Below, one piece after another: positions 17,193 to 24,877 of a DNA stretch of 64,000 nucleotides. Position 1 is the first letter of the stretch. Each line of letters opens with the position of its first letter. The DNA lies in the NCBI RefSeq assembly GCF_004804335.1, contig NZ_SRXY01000003.1:558001-622000 (forward strand). Reading direction: 5' to 3'. Below the pieces are notes generated by a model. The model was given only the letters and a program-made list of their open reading frames with translations, ran no database searches and was not told where the DNA came from. The position numbers and the translations under genes were made by a program. The DNA comes from Pacificoceanicola onchidii (GTDB lineage Bacteria > Pseudomonadota > Alphaproteobacteria > Rhodobacterales > Rhodobacteraceae).

Positions 17193-17986
17193 ACGACGAT
17201 CCCAGTCTCTTTGATCAACCCCAAACCGTAGAAGACCGCCTCGCTGCGGAGGCTTTGGTTGTGGATGTGGACGGGTTCGAAGGGCCGCTGGATCTCTTGC
17301 TCAACATGGCGCGCACCCAGAAGGTGGACCTGCGCAAGATCAGCGTGCTGGAGCTGTCCAAACAGTACCTGGCCTTTGTGGAGAAGGCGAAGGAGCTCCG
17401 GATCGAACTGGCCGCCGATTACCTCGTGATGGCCGCCTGGCTCGCCTTCCTCAAGTCGCGCCTGCTGCTGCCGCCCGATCCCACCGAGGAAGGCCCCTCG
17501 GGCGAAGACCTCGCCGCGCATCTCGCGTTCCAGCTGGAACGCTTGCAGGCTATGCGGCAGGCGGCGGCGCAGCTCATGGCGCGCGATCAGCTGGGCAAGG
17601 ATTTCTTTGCCCGTGGCCTGCCCGAAGAGATGACCCGCGTGCGCAAGGTCACCTACACCGCCACGCTGATTGACCTGATGCAGGGCTATGCCCGCATTCG
17701 CACCCGTGACGAATTTCGCCCCTTCGTCATGGACCGAAACAATGTCTTTACCATGGAAGAGGCGCTCGACCGGCTGCGCGGCATGATCGGCTTTGCCGGG
17801 CAGTGGACCGATATCCAGAGCTATCTGCCCGAAGGCTGGGACGGCGATCCGGTGCGCTGGCGCTCGGCCACGGCGGCGACCTTTGCCGCCTCGCTGCAAT
17901 TGGTTAAGGAAGGACATGCGGAGATCAAACAGTCCGATCTCTTTGCACCGATCCAGATGCGCCGACGGGAGAGCCCGCGTGAGTGA
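17189..17986 (+). CDS. scpA: Segregation and condensation protein A
   Basis: A 265-residue kleisin subunit that bridges SMC heads and binds ScpB in chromosome condensation. The N-terminal signature FEGPLDLLLNMARTQKVDLR is clear, followed by ELAADYLVMAAWLAFLKSRL, which binds the SMC neck. The C-terminal winged helix (about 180-255) is weaker but present. The ATG overlaps nagZ by 4 nt and the stop overlaps the GTG start of scpB by 8 nt, so the three are tightly coupled. Confidence 0.94.
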   Translation: MNDDPSLFDQPQTVEDRLAAEALVVDVDGFEGPLDLLLNMARTQKVDLRKISVLELSKQYLAFVEKAKELRIELAADYLVMAAWLAFLKSRLLLPPDPTEEGPSGEDLAAHLAFQLERLQAMRQAAAQLMARDQLGKDFFARGLPEEMTRVRKVTYTATLIDLMQGYARIRTRDEFRPFVMDRNNVFTMEEALDRLRGMIGFAGQWTDIQSYLPEGWDGDPVRWRSATAATFAASLQLVKEGHAEIKQSDLFAPIQMRRRESPRE

Positions 17987-18656
17987 CGATTTGCAAGCCG
18001 ACGGGGACGAGACCCCGCGCGAAAGCCTTTTCGAAGCGCCGCCCATGGGCGAACAGGAGCGCATGGTCGAGGCGATCCTCTTTGCCAGCGCGGAGCCTGT
18101 CTCTGTGCGTGATCTCAACGATCGCATGCCGCACGGCTGTGACGCCGCCGAGGCGCTGGTGCACTTGCGCAAGCGCTATGAAGGGCGCGGTGTGCAGGTC
18201 ACGAAGGTCGGGGATGCCTGGGCGATCCGCACTGCGGGGGATCTGGGCTTCCTCATGCAGCGCGAAACCGTCGAGCAGCGCAAACTCAGCCGCGCCGCCA
18301 TCGAGACGCTTGCGATCATCGCCTATCACCAGCCCTGCACCCGCGCGGAAATCGAAGAAATCCGGGGGGTTGCGGTCTCCAGGGGGACCATTGATCAGCT
18401 CTTGGAGATGGAGTGGATCCGCTTTGGTCGCCGTCGCATGACGCCGGGCCGACCGGTGACCTTCGTGGTGACCCAAGGCTTCCTCGATCACTTCGGTCTT
18501 GAATCCGCGCGCGATCTGCCCGGTCTGGCCGAGCTGCGCGCCGCAGGCCTTCTGGAAAGCCGCGCCTTGCCCTCCGGCGCGCCGCAACTGGGCGAGGGCG
18601 ACGTCGATCTGGACGAAGAAACCGACGAAGGTCAGAGCGAGCTCTTCGAGGACTGA
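17979..18656 (+). CDS. scpB: Segregation and condensation protein B
   Basis: A 225-residue double winged-helix partner of ScpA in the SMC complex. Recognisable parts are MVEAILFASAEPVSVRDLND, LSRAAIETLAIIAYHQPCTR and EIEEIRGVAVSRGTIDQLLE, then the second wing ending GLESARDLPGLAEL. The start is GTG 17979, inside the end of scpA; upstream in-frame codons would lengthen the protein beyond family size. An acidic tail (DLDEETDEGQSELFED) is usual for this group. Confidence 0.94.
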   Translation: MSDDLQADGDETPRESLFEAPPMGEQERMVEAILFASAEPVSVRDLNDRMPHGCDAAEALVHLRKRYEGRGVQVTKVGDAWAIRTAGDLGFLMQRETVEQRKLSRAAIETLAIIAYHQPCTRAEIEEIRGVAVSRGTIDQLLEMEWIRFGRRRMTPGRPVTFVVTQGFLDHFGLESARDLPGLAELRAAGLLESRALPSGAPQLGEGDVDLDEETDEGQSELFED

Positions 18657-18742
18657 AGCCTCCGCGACAACGGGAACAGTGGATTTTTTGCACGCCTTAT
18701 GGTAGCATGAGGCATTCTCTCCATTTGTTTTCAAGAGGTTTC

Positions 18743-20041
18743 ATGACATCGCTCACAGAAGAAATCCGCCGTAGCACCGAGGCCCCGGGCCTGCGCCGCA
18801 GCATCTCTGTCGGGGGGCTTTTGATCACGCTTTACCTGTTTTTCATGTTTTTGGTTGTCATCAGCTTTTCCGCCTATGTCCTGCGTTCCGATTGGGACGC
18901 CACGCTGGCCGCCAACGGCGGCGAGCTTTCCGATCTCGACAGTCTTGGCTTTCTGATCAAACGCGAGGCCGAGCTGGAAGCGCGCATCGCCGAAGTGCAG
19001 ACGGACTTGCAAGCGGCTGAAAAGCAACGCTTTGAAATGGTCCTGGCCCAGAACGCGGCCGATGCGAAGTATTTTGAGGCGCGGCGTGGGCTCGATGAAA
19101 ACATGGCCGCGGCACAGGTGCATATCCGCCGTGCCGACAGTTTCCTCGATCAAGATGAACAGGCACGGCTTGCGCATTTCATGCCGGAGGACGGGGGCGC
19201 AGACAATGACCTGAACAAGGTCATGACGGCGCTTGTCTTTATCGAGAGCATCCATATCGAAGAGGAAGACGGCACGCCGGTCACGCTGGCCTCCGTACCG
19301 GATATGACCAAAAGTGACGTCCTGCTCGGGCCGCAAACCGAATGGATCGCGCGCCGCATCGCCGGGCGGGACCGGGCGCTTGCGCTCAAGACCGAGTTGA
19401 AGTCCAGCGACAGCGCGCTGCGCTTTGCCGGGCAGACGCAGCTTGCGGCGCAGGGCGATCTGAAATGGGTGGAGCAACGGCGTGACGCGCTGGCTGACGA
19501 CAACAAGGAACTGCAGGAGGCCCTGACCAAGCTGCGCACCGATCACCTGCCGATCATCTCGCCGCACCGCGCGCGCTACAGCGAGTTTTACGGCGATGAC
19601 ACCTGGGTGGTCATGCAAAAGCTGGTGCCCGCGCCGACGATCCTTTTGACCCTCATGGCCACCATCGCCGCCGGGGCGCTTGGCACGCTGGTGTCCTTTT
19701 CCCGCGCCTCGCCCGAGAGCAAGGTCGAGCCCACCGCCGGACGCCTGATGATCAACATTGCCGAAGGCATTGCCGCCGCGATTGCCGTGTTCCTCTTTGC
19801 CGGGGCCGGGATGCTGGTGCTGACGCAAGGCGGCGGGGTGGAGGACCGATTGGAACTCAGCTCGTTCACCGTCGCATTCCTCGCGTTCCTGTCCGGCTTC
19901 ATGTCCGAACAGGCCTTCAACAAGATCCGCGCGCAGGGCGGCGAGATTTTCGGCGACAAGAACGCTGAACAGAACGGAGACAAACAGGGAGACAAAGCAG
20001 GCAACACCGATGCGCCCGCACCGGAGCCAGCCGGAAGCTGA
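18743..20041 (+). CDS. Coiled-coil membrane protein of unknown function
   Basis: A 432-residue protein. One membrane helix near residues 20-45 is followed by a long charged helical domain (about 60-290, rich in E/K/R/A heptads, such as EAELEARIAEVQTDLQAAEK) and then three hydrophobic segments: 300-325, 345-370 and 380-400. The C-terminal tail is hydrophilic (EQNGDKQGDKAGNTDAP). I do not recognise a named family. The start at ATG 18743 has AAGAGG 5 nt upstream; an upstream ATG at 18707 lacks this. It lies between scpB and a diguanylate cyclase and shows no overlap with either. Confidence 0.75.
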   Translation: MTSLTEEIRRSTEAPGLRRSISVGGLLITLYLFFMFLVVISFSAYVLRSDWDATLAANGGELSDLDSLGFLIKREAELEARIAEVQTDLQAAEKQRFEMVLAQNAADAKYFEARRGLDENMAAAQVHIRRADSFLDQDEQARLAHFMPEDGGADNDLNKVMTALVFIESIHIEEEDGTPVTLASVPDMTKSDVLLGPQTEWIARRIAGRDRALALKTELKSSDSALRFAGQTQLAAQGDLKWVEQRRDALADDNKELQEALTKLRTDHLPIISPHRARYSEFYGDDTWVVMQKLVPAPTILLTLMATIAAGALGTLVSFSRASPESKVEPTAGRLMINIAEGIAAAIAVFLFAGAGMLVLTQGGGVEDRLELSSFTVAFLAFLSGFMSEQAFNKIRAQGGEIFGDKNAEQNGDKQGDKAGNTDAPAPEPAGS

Positions 20042-20171
20042 TCAGATCGTGACCGGCACGTTACCCGGTTTCTTGTCGCAAATCGCAATTCCGTAAAGAA
20101 ACTGTTAAGGAAATTTTGCCATCCCTCCACGCTATTGATCCATCCACGTATTGATAGAGCCGAGGGCGCAC

Positions 20172-21554
20172 ATGCAGACACATGGGGTTGAGCAGGGCAG
20201 GCAGAGAAAGCCTGTCAGCGTGTTGCGTTATGCCATACGTCTGCGCATTGCGGCTTATGCCATCTGCTTTCTCGGGCTGGCGGGACTCGTCCTGCAGTAC
20301 ATGACGGACTGGCAGCAAAACCTGTTTCCCGCCGTCGCTGCCATGACCAACCCATTGACCTTTCTGGCGCTCCTGAGCGGGGTTCTGGCCAGTCTCATGC
20401 AGCGGCCGGGACTGGCGGTGCCGGGGCCGTCGCGTCTGGGCTGGGCGTTTGCCATGTTCTTTGTCGCGCTTGCGCCTATTTCAGAAGATGTCGCGCGCGC
20501 GGTTCTGGGGCCGGGCGACTGGGGGCGCACGGGCATCAACACGGCGCTGGCCATCGGGCTGCTGGCGCTGTCCCAGATGATGCCCGCATCACAGCGGCGC
20601 GCCGCGCTTGTGTGTCTGGTGCTGGCGCTGGGAACGATGGGCCTCGCAATCAGCGGCTATTTGATGGGCGAGACCGGCTTTTACGGTGCACTTGCGCCCG
20701 GAACGCTGGCCGTTCTGCTGCCGCTTTCACTGGTGTCGCTGATGCGCTTTGCCCGAACCCAAGCGGTGATGGTGCTGCTGCGCGAAGATCCGTCCGGGCG
20801 GCTCTTGCGCCGTCATCTGTTGTTCTGCTGCGCTCTGTTCATCGGCGTGCCGCTGCTGCGCAGTGTTTCAGGGATGGGAGACAGCCTTAGTCTTTCTGTT
20901 CTGCACACTTTTGAACTGTTCCTCGTGATGGCCGCGCTGGTCTACTTCGGCACTCGCCAGATCCGGCTCATTGACAAGGCACGGCATACGGAAAACGCCC
21001 TGCTGTCAGACCTCGCCCGCGATCCTTTGACCGGCGTCGCATCTCGCAAGGCGGCGGTTGACCGCTTCCTGAGCCTGACCGGGCGGCAGCAGATCGGGCT
21101 GATCCTGCTCGACATCGACCACTTCAAAAGCGTCAATGATCGCTTTGGCCATATCGTGGGGGATCGCGTGCTGCAGGCGGTGGCCGCACAGTTGCAGACG
21201 CGGATGCAGGGCACCGACATGGTCGCGCGCTGGGGTGGGGAAGAGTTCCTGATCCTGTGCCGTTTGGACAGTCTGGCGGAGCTGCGCCAAATGGCGGAAG
21301 ATCTGCGCGAGGCGGTTTGCTTGGTCACTGTGCCCGGCTCTGGCGGCGAGCCTGTCACGGCCTCGCTCGGCGCGGTGTTGGTGGATCCCCGCGAGGAGCC
21401 GGAGCTCGGCGCGTTTGTCCACAAGGCCGATCAGGCGCTCTACCGCGCGAAAGACGCGGGCCGGGATCGTGTTGTGCTGGATGGCGATGCGCTCTGGCCC
21501 ATGGTCGAAGGGCCGGTGGCGGCATCGGACAATTGGCTGCGCGCCGCGTCCTGA
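20172..21554 (+). CDS. Membrane diguanylate cyclase (GGDEF domain)
   Basis: A 460-residue protein. About seven hydrophobic segments (residues 20-275) form an unrecognised membrane sensor, followed by a GGDEF domain (about 290-450) that would make cyclic di-GMP from two GTP. The active-site motif is RWGGEEFLIL, a permitted GGEEF variant, with LILLDIDHFKSVNDRFGH supplying the metal and base contacts. At the position of the inhibitory RxxD site the sequence is QGTD, so product inhibition by the classic I-site is unlikely. ATG 20172 has GAGG 7 nt upstream. Confidence 0.9.
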   Translation: MQTHGVEQGRQRKPVSVLRYAIRLRIAAYAICFLGLAGLVLQYMTDWQQNLFPAVAAMTNPLTFLALLSGVLASLMQRPGLAVPGPSRLGWAFAMFFVALAPISEDVARAVLGPGDWGRTGINTALAIGLLALSQMMPASQRRAALVCLVLALGTMGLAISGYLMGETGFYGALAPGTLAVLLPLSLVSLMRFARTQAVMVLLREDPSGRLLRRHLLFCCALFIGVPLLRSVSGMGDSLSLSVLHTFELFLVMAALVYFGTRQIRLIDKARHTENALLSDLARDPLTGVASRKAAVDRFLSLTGRQQIGLILLDIDHFKSVNDRFGHIVGDRVLQAVAAQLQTRMQGTDMVARWGGEEFLILCRLDSLAELRQMAEDLREAVCLVTVPGSGGEPVTASLGAVLVDPREEPELGAFVHKADQALYRAKDAGRDRVVLDGDALWPMVEGPVAASDNWLRAAS

Positions 21555-21556
21555 CC

Positions 21557-22636
21557 CTACGGCGCGGCGAAGTGTTTCGACAGCTTGAGCCCCTGGCCCT
21601 GGTAGTTTGACGCAATCCCCGCGCCATACAGCTGATCGGGCACCACGCTCATGCGCTCATACACCAGCCGCCCGACGATCTGCCCGTGTTCCAGCACAAA
21701 AGGCGCCTCGTGGCAGCGCACTTCCAGCACGCCGCGCGCGCCGGTGCCGCCCACCGCGTCATGGCCGAACCCGGGGTCGAAAAAGCCCGCGTAGTGCACG
21801 CGAAACTCGCCGACCATGGCAAGATAAGGCGCCATTTCAGCGGCATAGCCCGGCGGAATATGCACCGCCTCACGGCTGACGAGGATGTAGAATGCGCCGG
21901 GATCAAGCACCAGTTGCCCGTCCGTGGTGTGCAAAGGGTCCCAGAACTCCGCCGGATCATAATGGCCGATCCGGTCCAGATCGATCACACCCGTATGCGG
22001 TTTGGCGCGGTAGCCGACCAGCGTGCTGCCTTCGGGCCGCAGGTCCACGGAAAACCCCAGCCCCTCGCCAATCACCGCCGGGCCGCCGTTCACCAGCGTT
22101 TCAGCCTGATGCAGATCGTCCAACTCGCCATCGGTAAGCACCGCGCGCCCGTCGCGAAAGCGGATCTGGTTGAGCCGCATGCCGGGTCGCACCAGCACCG
22201 AAAAACTCCTCGGGCAGATCTCGGCATAAAGCGGCCCGGTATAGCCCGGTGCAATCCGGTCGAACTCCGTGCCGCCATCGGTGATGACGCGGGTCAGCAG
22301 ATCCAGCCGCCCGGTGGAGCTCTTGGCGTTGGCAATCGCCTGAATGCCATCCGGCAGGGCGAGCCGCTCCATCAGCGGCACCACGTAGACCGCGCCTTTT
22401 TCCAGCACCGCGCCGTCCGTCAGATCAATCCGGTGCATCTCGAAATCATCAACCCGGCTGGAGACCGTGCGCCCCTGACCGGCAAGGAAAGACGCCCGCA
22501 CGCGGTACGCCACCCGGCCCAGCCGCAGGTCAAGACTGGCAGGCTGAACCTGTCCTTCGACGAAGTCCTCTTCGGCACCAAGCGCCCCGTTGGTGATCAG
22601 CTGTTCGATCTGCTGGCTTGCCAAGACGCCTGTCAT
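21557..22636 (-). CDS. dcd: 2'-deoxycytidine 5'-triphosphate deaminase, long (duplicated) form
   Basis: A 359-residue dCTP deaminase-like protein of the alphaproteobacterial double-domain type. This form converts dCTP to dUTP in thymidylate supply; characterised enzymes are about half this length. The N-terminal half has FVEGQVQPASLDLRLG and ANAKSSTGRLDLLTRVITDGG; the second half has IDLDRIGHYDPAEFWDPL. The start codon is uncertain: ATG 22636 (MTGVLASQQIEQL) has GGGGG at good spacing, while ATGs at 22642 and 22657 would add 2-7 residues. It converges with the diguanylate cyclase with a 2-nt gap. Confidence 0.87.
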   Translation of the reverse strand: MTGVLASQQIEQLITNGALGAEEDFVEGQVQPASLDLRLGRVAYRVRASFLAGQGRTVSSRVDDFEMHRIDLTDGAVLEKGAVYVVPLMERLALPDGIQAIANAKSSTGRLDLLTRVITDGGTEFDRIAPGYTGPLYAEICPRSFSVLVRPGMRLNQIRFRDGRAVLTDGELDDLHQAETLVNGGPAVIGEGLGFSVDLRPEGSTLVGYRAKPHTGVIDLDRIGHYDPAEFWDPLHTTDGQLVLDPGAFYILVSREAVHIPPGYAAEMAPYLAMVGEFRVHYAGFFDPGFGHDAVGGTGARGVLEVRCHEAPFVLEHGQIVGRLVYERMSVVPDQLYGAGIASNYQGQGLKLSKHFAAP

Positions 22637-22983
22637 GCGCATTTGCCCCCAATTCATTCCGGCCCAAAGGCGCTCAAGGCACCACTTTTCCTGATCCTCA
22701 GCAATAGGCGCAGGCGCAGCAAAAGGAAAGCCCGCGCGCCGGGGGCGGGATTGCAGGGCCCCGAAAGAAGGCAAGGCCGCGGCGGCGTGCTTTACGAAAG
22801 GTCAAGGGGTGTGATGACGGTCACATCAAGCTCAAAACAGCGTAACTATCTCATAAGTCAACCCGATCCGGTGCCGGAGAAGTTAACAAATGGTTGCGAC
22901 AAACGAAGGTTTTTCTTATTCATACCCTTGGGTAAGTCTAAGCAGCGCGCATTAGGGTGCTGTGGGTTGCAGGGGGATTTCCT
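22637..22983. other. 347-nt divergent intergenic region between dcd and the VPLPA-CTERM gene
   Basis: No gene is supported here. The half next to dcd is GC-rich. From about 22810 the region holds a perfect TGTGA-N6-TCACA palindrome (annotated separately) and then an AT-rich stretch (about 22840-22940) containing TTGCGAC and TCTTATTC-type elements, where the promoter for the rightward surface-protein gene is expected. A GGGGGA ribosome-binding site lies just before TTG 22984. Confidence 0.65.
22810..22825. promoter_or_regulatory. CRP-type palindrome TGTGA-N6-TCACA
   Basis: TGTGATGACGGTCACA is an exact match to the symmetric CRP-family consensus. It lies 159 nt before the TTG start of the VPLPA-CTERM gene and 174 nt before dcd. 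Rhodobacteraceae carry several CRP/FNR-family regulators whose preferences differ in the outer bases, so the protein that binds here is not known. Confidence 0.45.
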
Positions 22984-23982
22984 TTGAGTGATACGAAAAC
23001 GACCCTCGCGGGGGCCGCACTTGCAGTTGCGAGTTTTTCTTATGGCGCACGGTCGTCTTATGCTGGCATAGCCGGTTGTCTGGGCCACCACTATTTCACA
23101 AATGCGGCGGGAAGCTGCACCACCTATCAGGCGGCGCGCTACACCATCACCCTCACCGGGGCGAGCGGCGGTTCTTCTCTTGAAGGACTTGGTGGCTCGG
23201 GTGGCATTGTAAAGGCCGATTTCTGGTTCGATGCCGGAACAACGCTGGATTTCCTTGCCGGTGGCATGGGCAGCTTCAACTATTACGCTTCGGGCGGCGG
23301 CGGCGGCTCCTTCCTGAGCTCGGCTGGCACGCTCCTTGCCGTGGCCGGTGGCGGCGGCGGTGGGTCTCTGACGTACAACGGCACTGCGGCTACGGCGGGC
23401 AATGTCGGCGGAGGCAGCGCGGGCAGCGGCCTCGGCGGTGCTGCACCGGGTGTTGACGTTGGCTCCGGAACCTATCTTGGCGGTGCCGGTGGCGGCGGCG
23501 CTTATGGCGCGGGCGAGGCCCCCAGTGGCGGCGGTGGCAACACCGGCGGCGCGTCCTTTGCCAGCGGAGGCGCGGGCGGAACCGGGTTTTCCAACTACTA
23601 CGGCTACGGCATTCCGAACGGCGGCCTTGGTGGCGGCGGCGGCGGATTCTACGGCAACGTGCCTCTACCCGGTTACATCTTGTCGGTGACAACTTACAGC
23701 AGCGGCGGCGGTGGCGGTTTCACCGGCGGCGCGGGCGGAACCAGCTCGGCGTCTGCGCAGGGCGGCTCTTCGTTCCTGGTAGACGGTGTGACGGGCAGCT
23801 TCAGCCTGGCAGAGGATCCCGGGCACGGTTCGCTGTACTTCGCATTGGCAGAGAACCAGACCCCGCCCGCAAGCGGCCCGTCTCCGGTGCCGCTGCCCGC
23901 AAGTGCTGCGATGCTGGGTCTTGGTGTGGCCGCGCTTGGCGGCGCTGGCCTGCGTCGGCGGAAAAAGGCAAAAGCCGCCTGA
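22984..23982 (+). CDS. Glycine-rich secreted protein with VPLPA-CTERM sorting signal
   Basis: A 332-residue exported protein. The N-terminus (SDTKTTLAGAALAVASFSYG) is a signal-like segment. The body is extremely rich in Gly, Ser and Ala (repeated GGGGG, GSAGSG, TGGAGG blocks), probably a loop-rich adhesive or matrix protein. The C-terminus VPLPASAAMLGLGVAALGGA then RRRKK is the VPLPA-CTERM tripartite signal: motif, membrane helix, basic tail. This signal is processed by an exosortase of the XrtD type in Rhodobacteraceae. I chose TTG 22984 because GGGGGA lies 7 nt upstream; a GTG at 22957 would add 9 residues. A strong terminator follows. Confidence 0.82.
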   Translation: MSDTKTTLAGAALAVASFSYGARSSYAGIAGCLGHHYFTNAAGSCTTYQAARYTITLTGASGGSSLEGLGGSGGIVKADFWFDAGTTLDFLAGGMGSFNYYASGGGGGSFLSSAGTLLAVAGGGGGGSLTYNGTAATAGNVGGGSAGSGLGGAAPGVDVGSGTYLGGAGGGGAYGAGEAPSGGGGNTGGASFASGGAGGTGFSNYYGYGIPNGGLGGGGGGFYGNVPLPGYILSVTTYSSGGGGGFTGGAGGTSSASAQGGSSFLVDGVTGSFSLAEDPGHGSLYFALAENQTPPASGPSPVPLPASAAMLGLGVAALGGAGLRRRKKAKAA

Positions 23983-24003
23983 GCCTTTTGCAGATATGAT
24001 TTC

Positions 24004-24035
24004 GGAGGCCGCCACTGCGCGGCCTCCATTTTTTT
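24004..24035 (+). terminator. Strong rho-independent terminator
   Basis: GGAGGCCGC (24004-24012) pairs perfectly with GCGGCCTCC (24019-24027) across a 6-nt loop, followed by A and seven T. It ends the VPLPA-CTERM transcript and lies 9 nt before the sulfotransferase ATG. Confidence 0.9.
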
Positions 24036-24044
24036 GAGGATCCC

Positions 24045-24875
24045 ATGGACAAGACCACCCATTTCATATCCGGCCTGCCGCGGTCGGGCTCCACGCTGCT
24101 CTCTGCCATCCTGCGGCAGAACCCGCGCTTTCACGCGGGCATGTCGAGCCCGGTCGCCTCGCTCTTCATGGCCATGCAGGGCGCAACCAGCCGCCGCAAC
24201 GAGACCGCTGTTTTCCTCAACGAAGAGCAGAAAATCGAGCTTCTGCGCGGTGTCTTCACCGGAGTCTATTCCGCCTATCCGGACAAGGACGTGGTATTTG
24301 ACACCAACCGCGCATGGAACTCCAAACTGCCCGCGCTTGCCCAGATGTTCCCGGAGGCCAAGGTGATTTGCTGCGTGCGCAACGTGGCCTGGATCATGGA
24401 TTCGATCGAACGGCTGATCCGCGCCAATCCTTTTGAACTCTCGGGTATTTTTGGCTACGAGCCGTCCAGCACTGTGTTCACCCGCGTCAGCCGTCTGGCT
24501 GGCAGTGACGGGCTTGTGGGCTATGCGCTCGATGCACTGCGCGAGGCCTATTTCGGCGGTCAGTCCGACCGGCTCTTCCTCGTCAGCTACGAGGCGCTGG
24601 TGCAGGATCCGGAACGCACGCTGCGCGCGCTGTATGACTTCATCGGCGAGCCGTGGTACCCGCACGATTTCAACAACGTCGATTATGACGCGCGCGATTT
24701 TGACATGGCGCTTGGCACGCCCGATCTGCACACGGTGCGGCGCAAGGTCGAATGGAAGCCGCGCAAGACCGTTCTGCCCCCGGACCTCTTTGAGCACTTC
24801 AACCACGATGCCTTCTGGGCCAGCCCGGAAATGCTGGCGCTTGGCATCCCGACAGTGCTGCCAGAGCCGGGCTGA
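24045..24875 (+). CDS. Sulfotransferase family protein
   Basis: A 276-residue PAPS-dependent sulfotransferase-type protein. The N-terminal FISGLPRSGSTLLSAILRQN is the 5'-phosphosulfate-binding P-loop-like motif, and VICCVRNVAWIMDSIERLI supplies the 3'-phosphate-binding Arg/Ser region. The length is normal. The acceptor is unknown; bacterial members modify glycans, lipids or small molecules. It directly follows the terminator of a secreted glycine-rich protein and precedes a convergent large secreted-type gene with a 2-nt gap. Separate transcription is likely, with the promoter upstream of or inside the preceding gene end. Confidence 0.85.
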   Translation: MDKTTHFISGLPRSGSTLLSAILRQNPRFHAGMSSPVASLFMAMQGATSRRNETAVFLNEEQKIELLRGVFTGVYSAYPDKDVVFDTNRAWNSKLPALAQMFPEAKVICCVRNVAWIMDSIERLIRANPFELSGIFGYEPSSTVFTRVSRLAGSDGLVGYALDALREAYFGGQSDRLFLVSYEALVQDPERTLRALYDFIGEPWYPHDFNNVDYDARDFDMALGTPDLHTVRRKVEWKPRKTVLPPDLFEHFNHDAFWASPEMLALGIPTVLPEPG

Positions 24876-24877
24876 GG

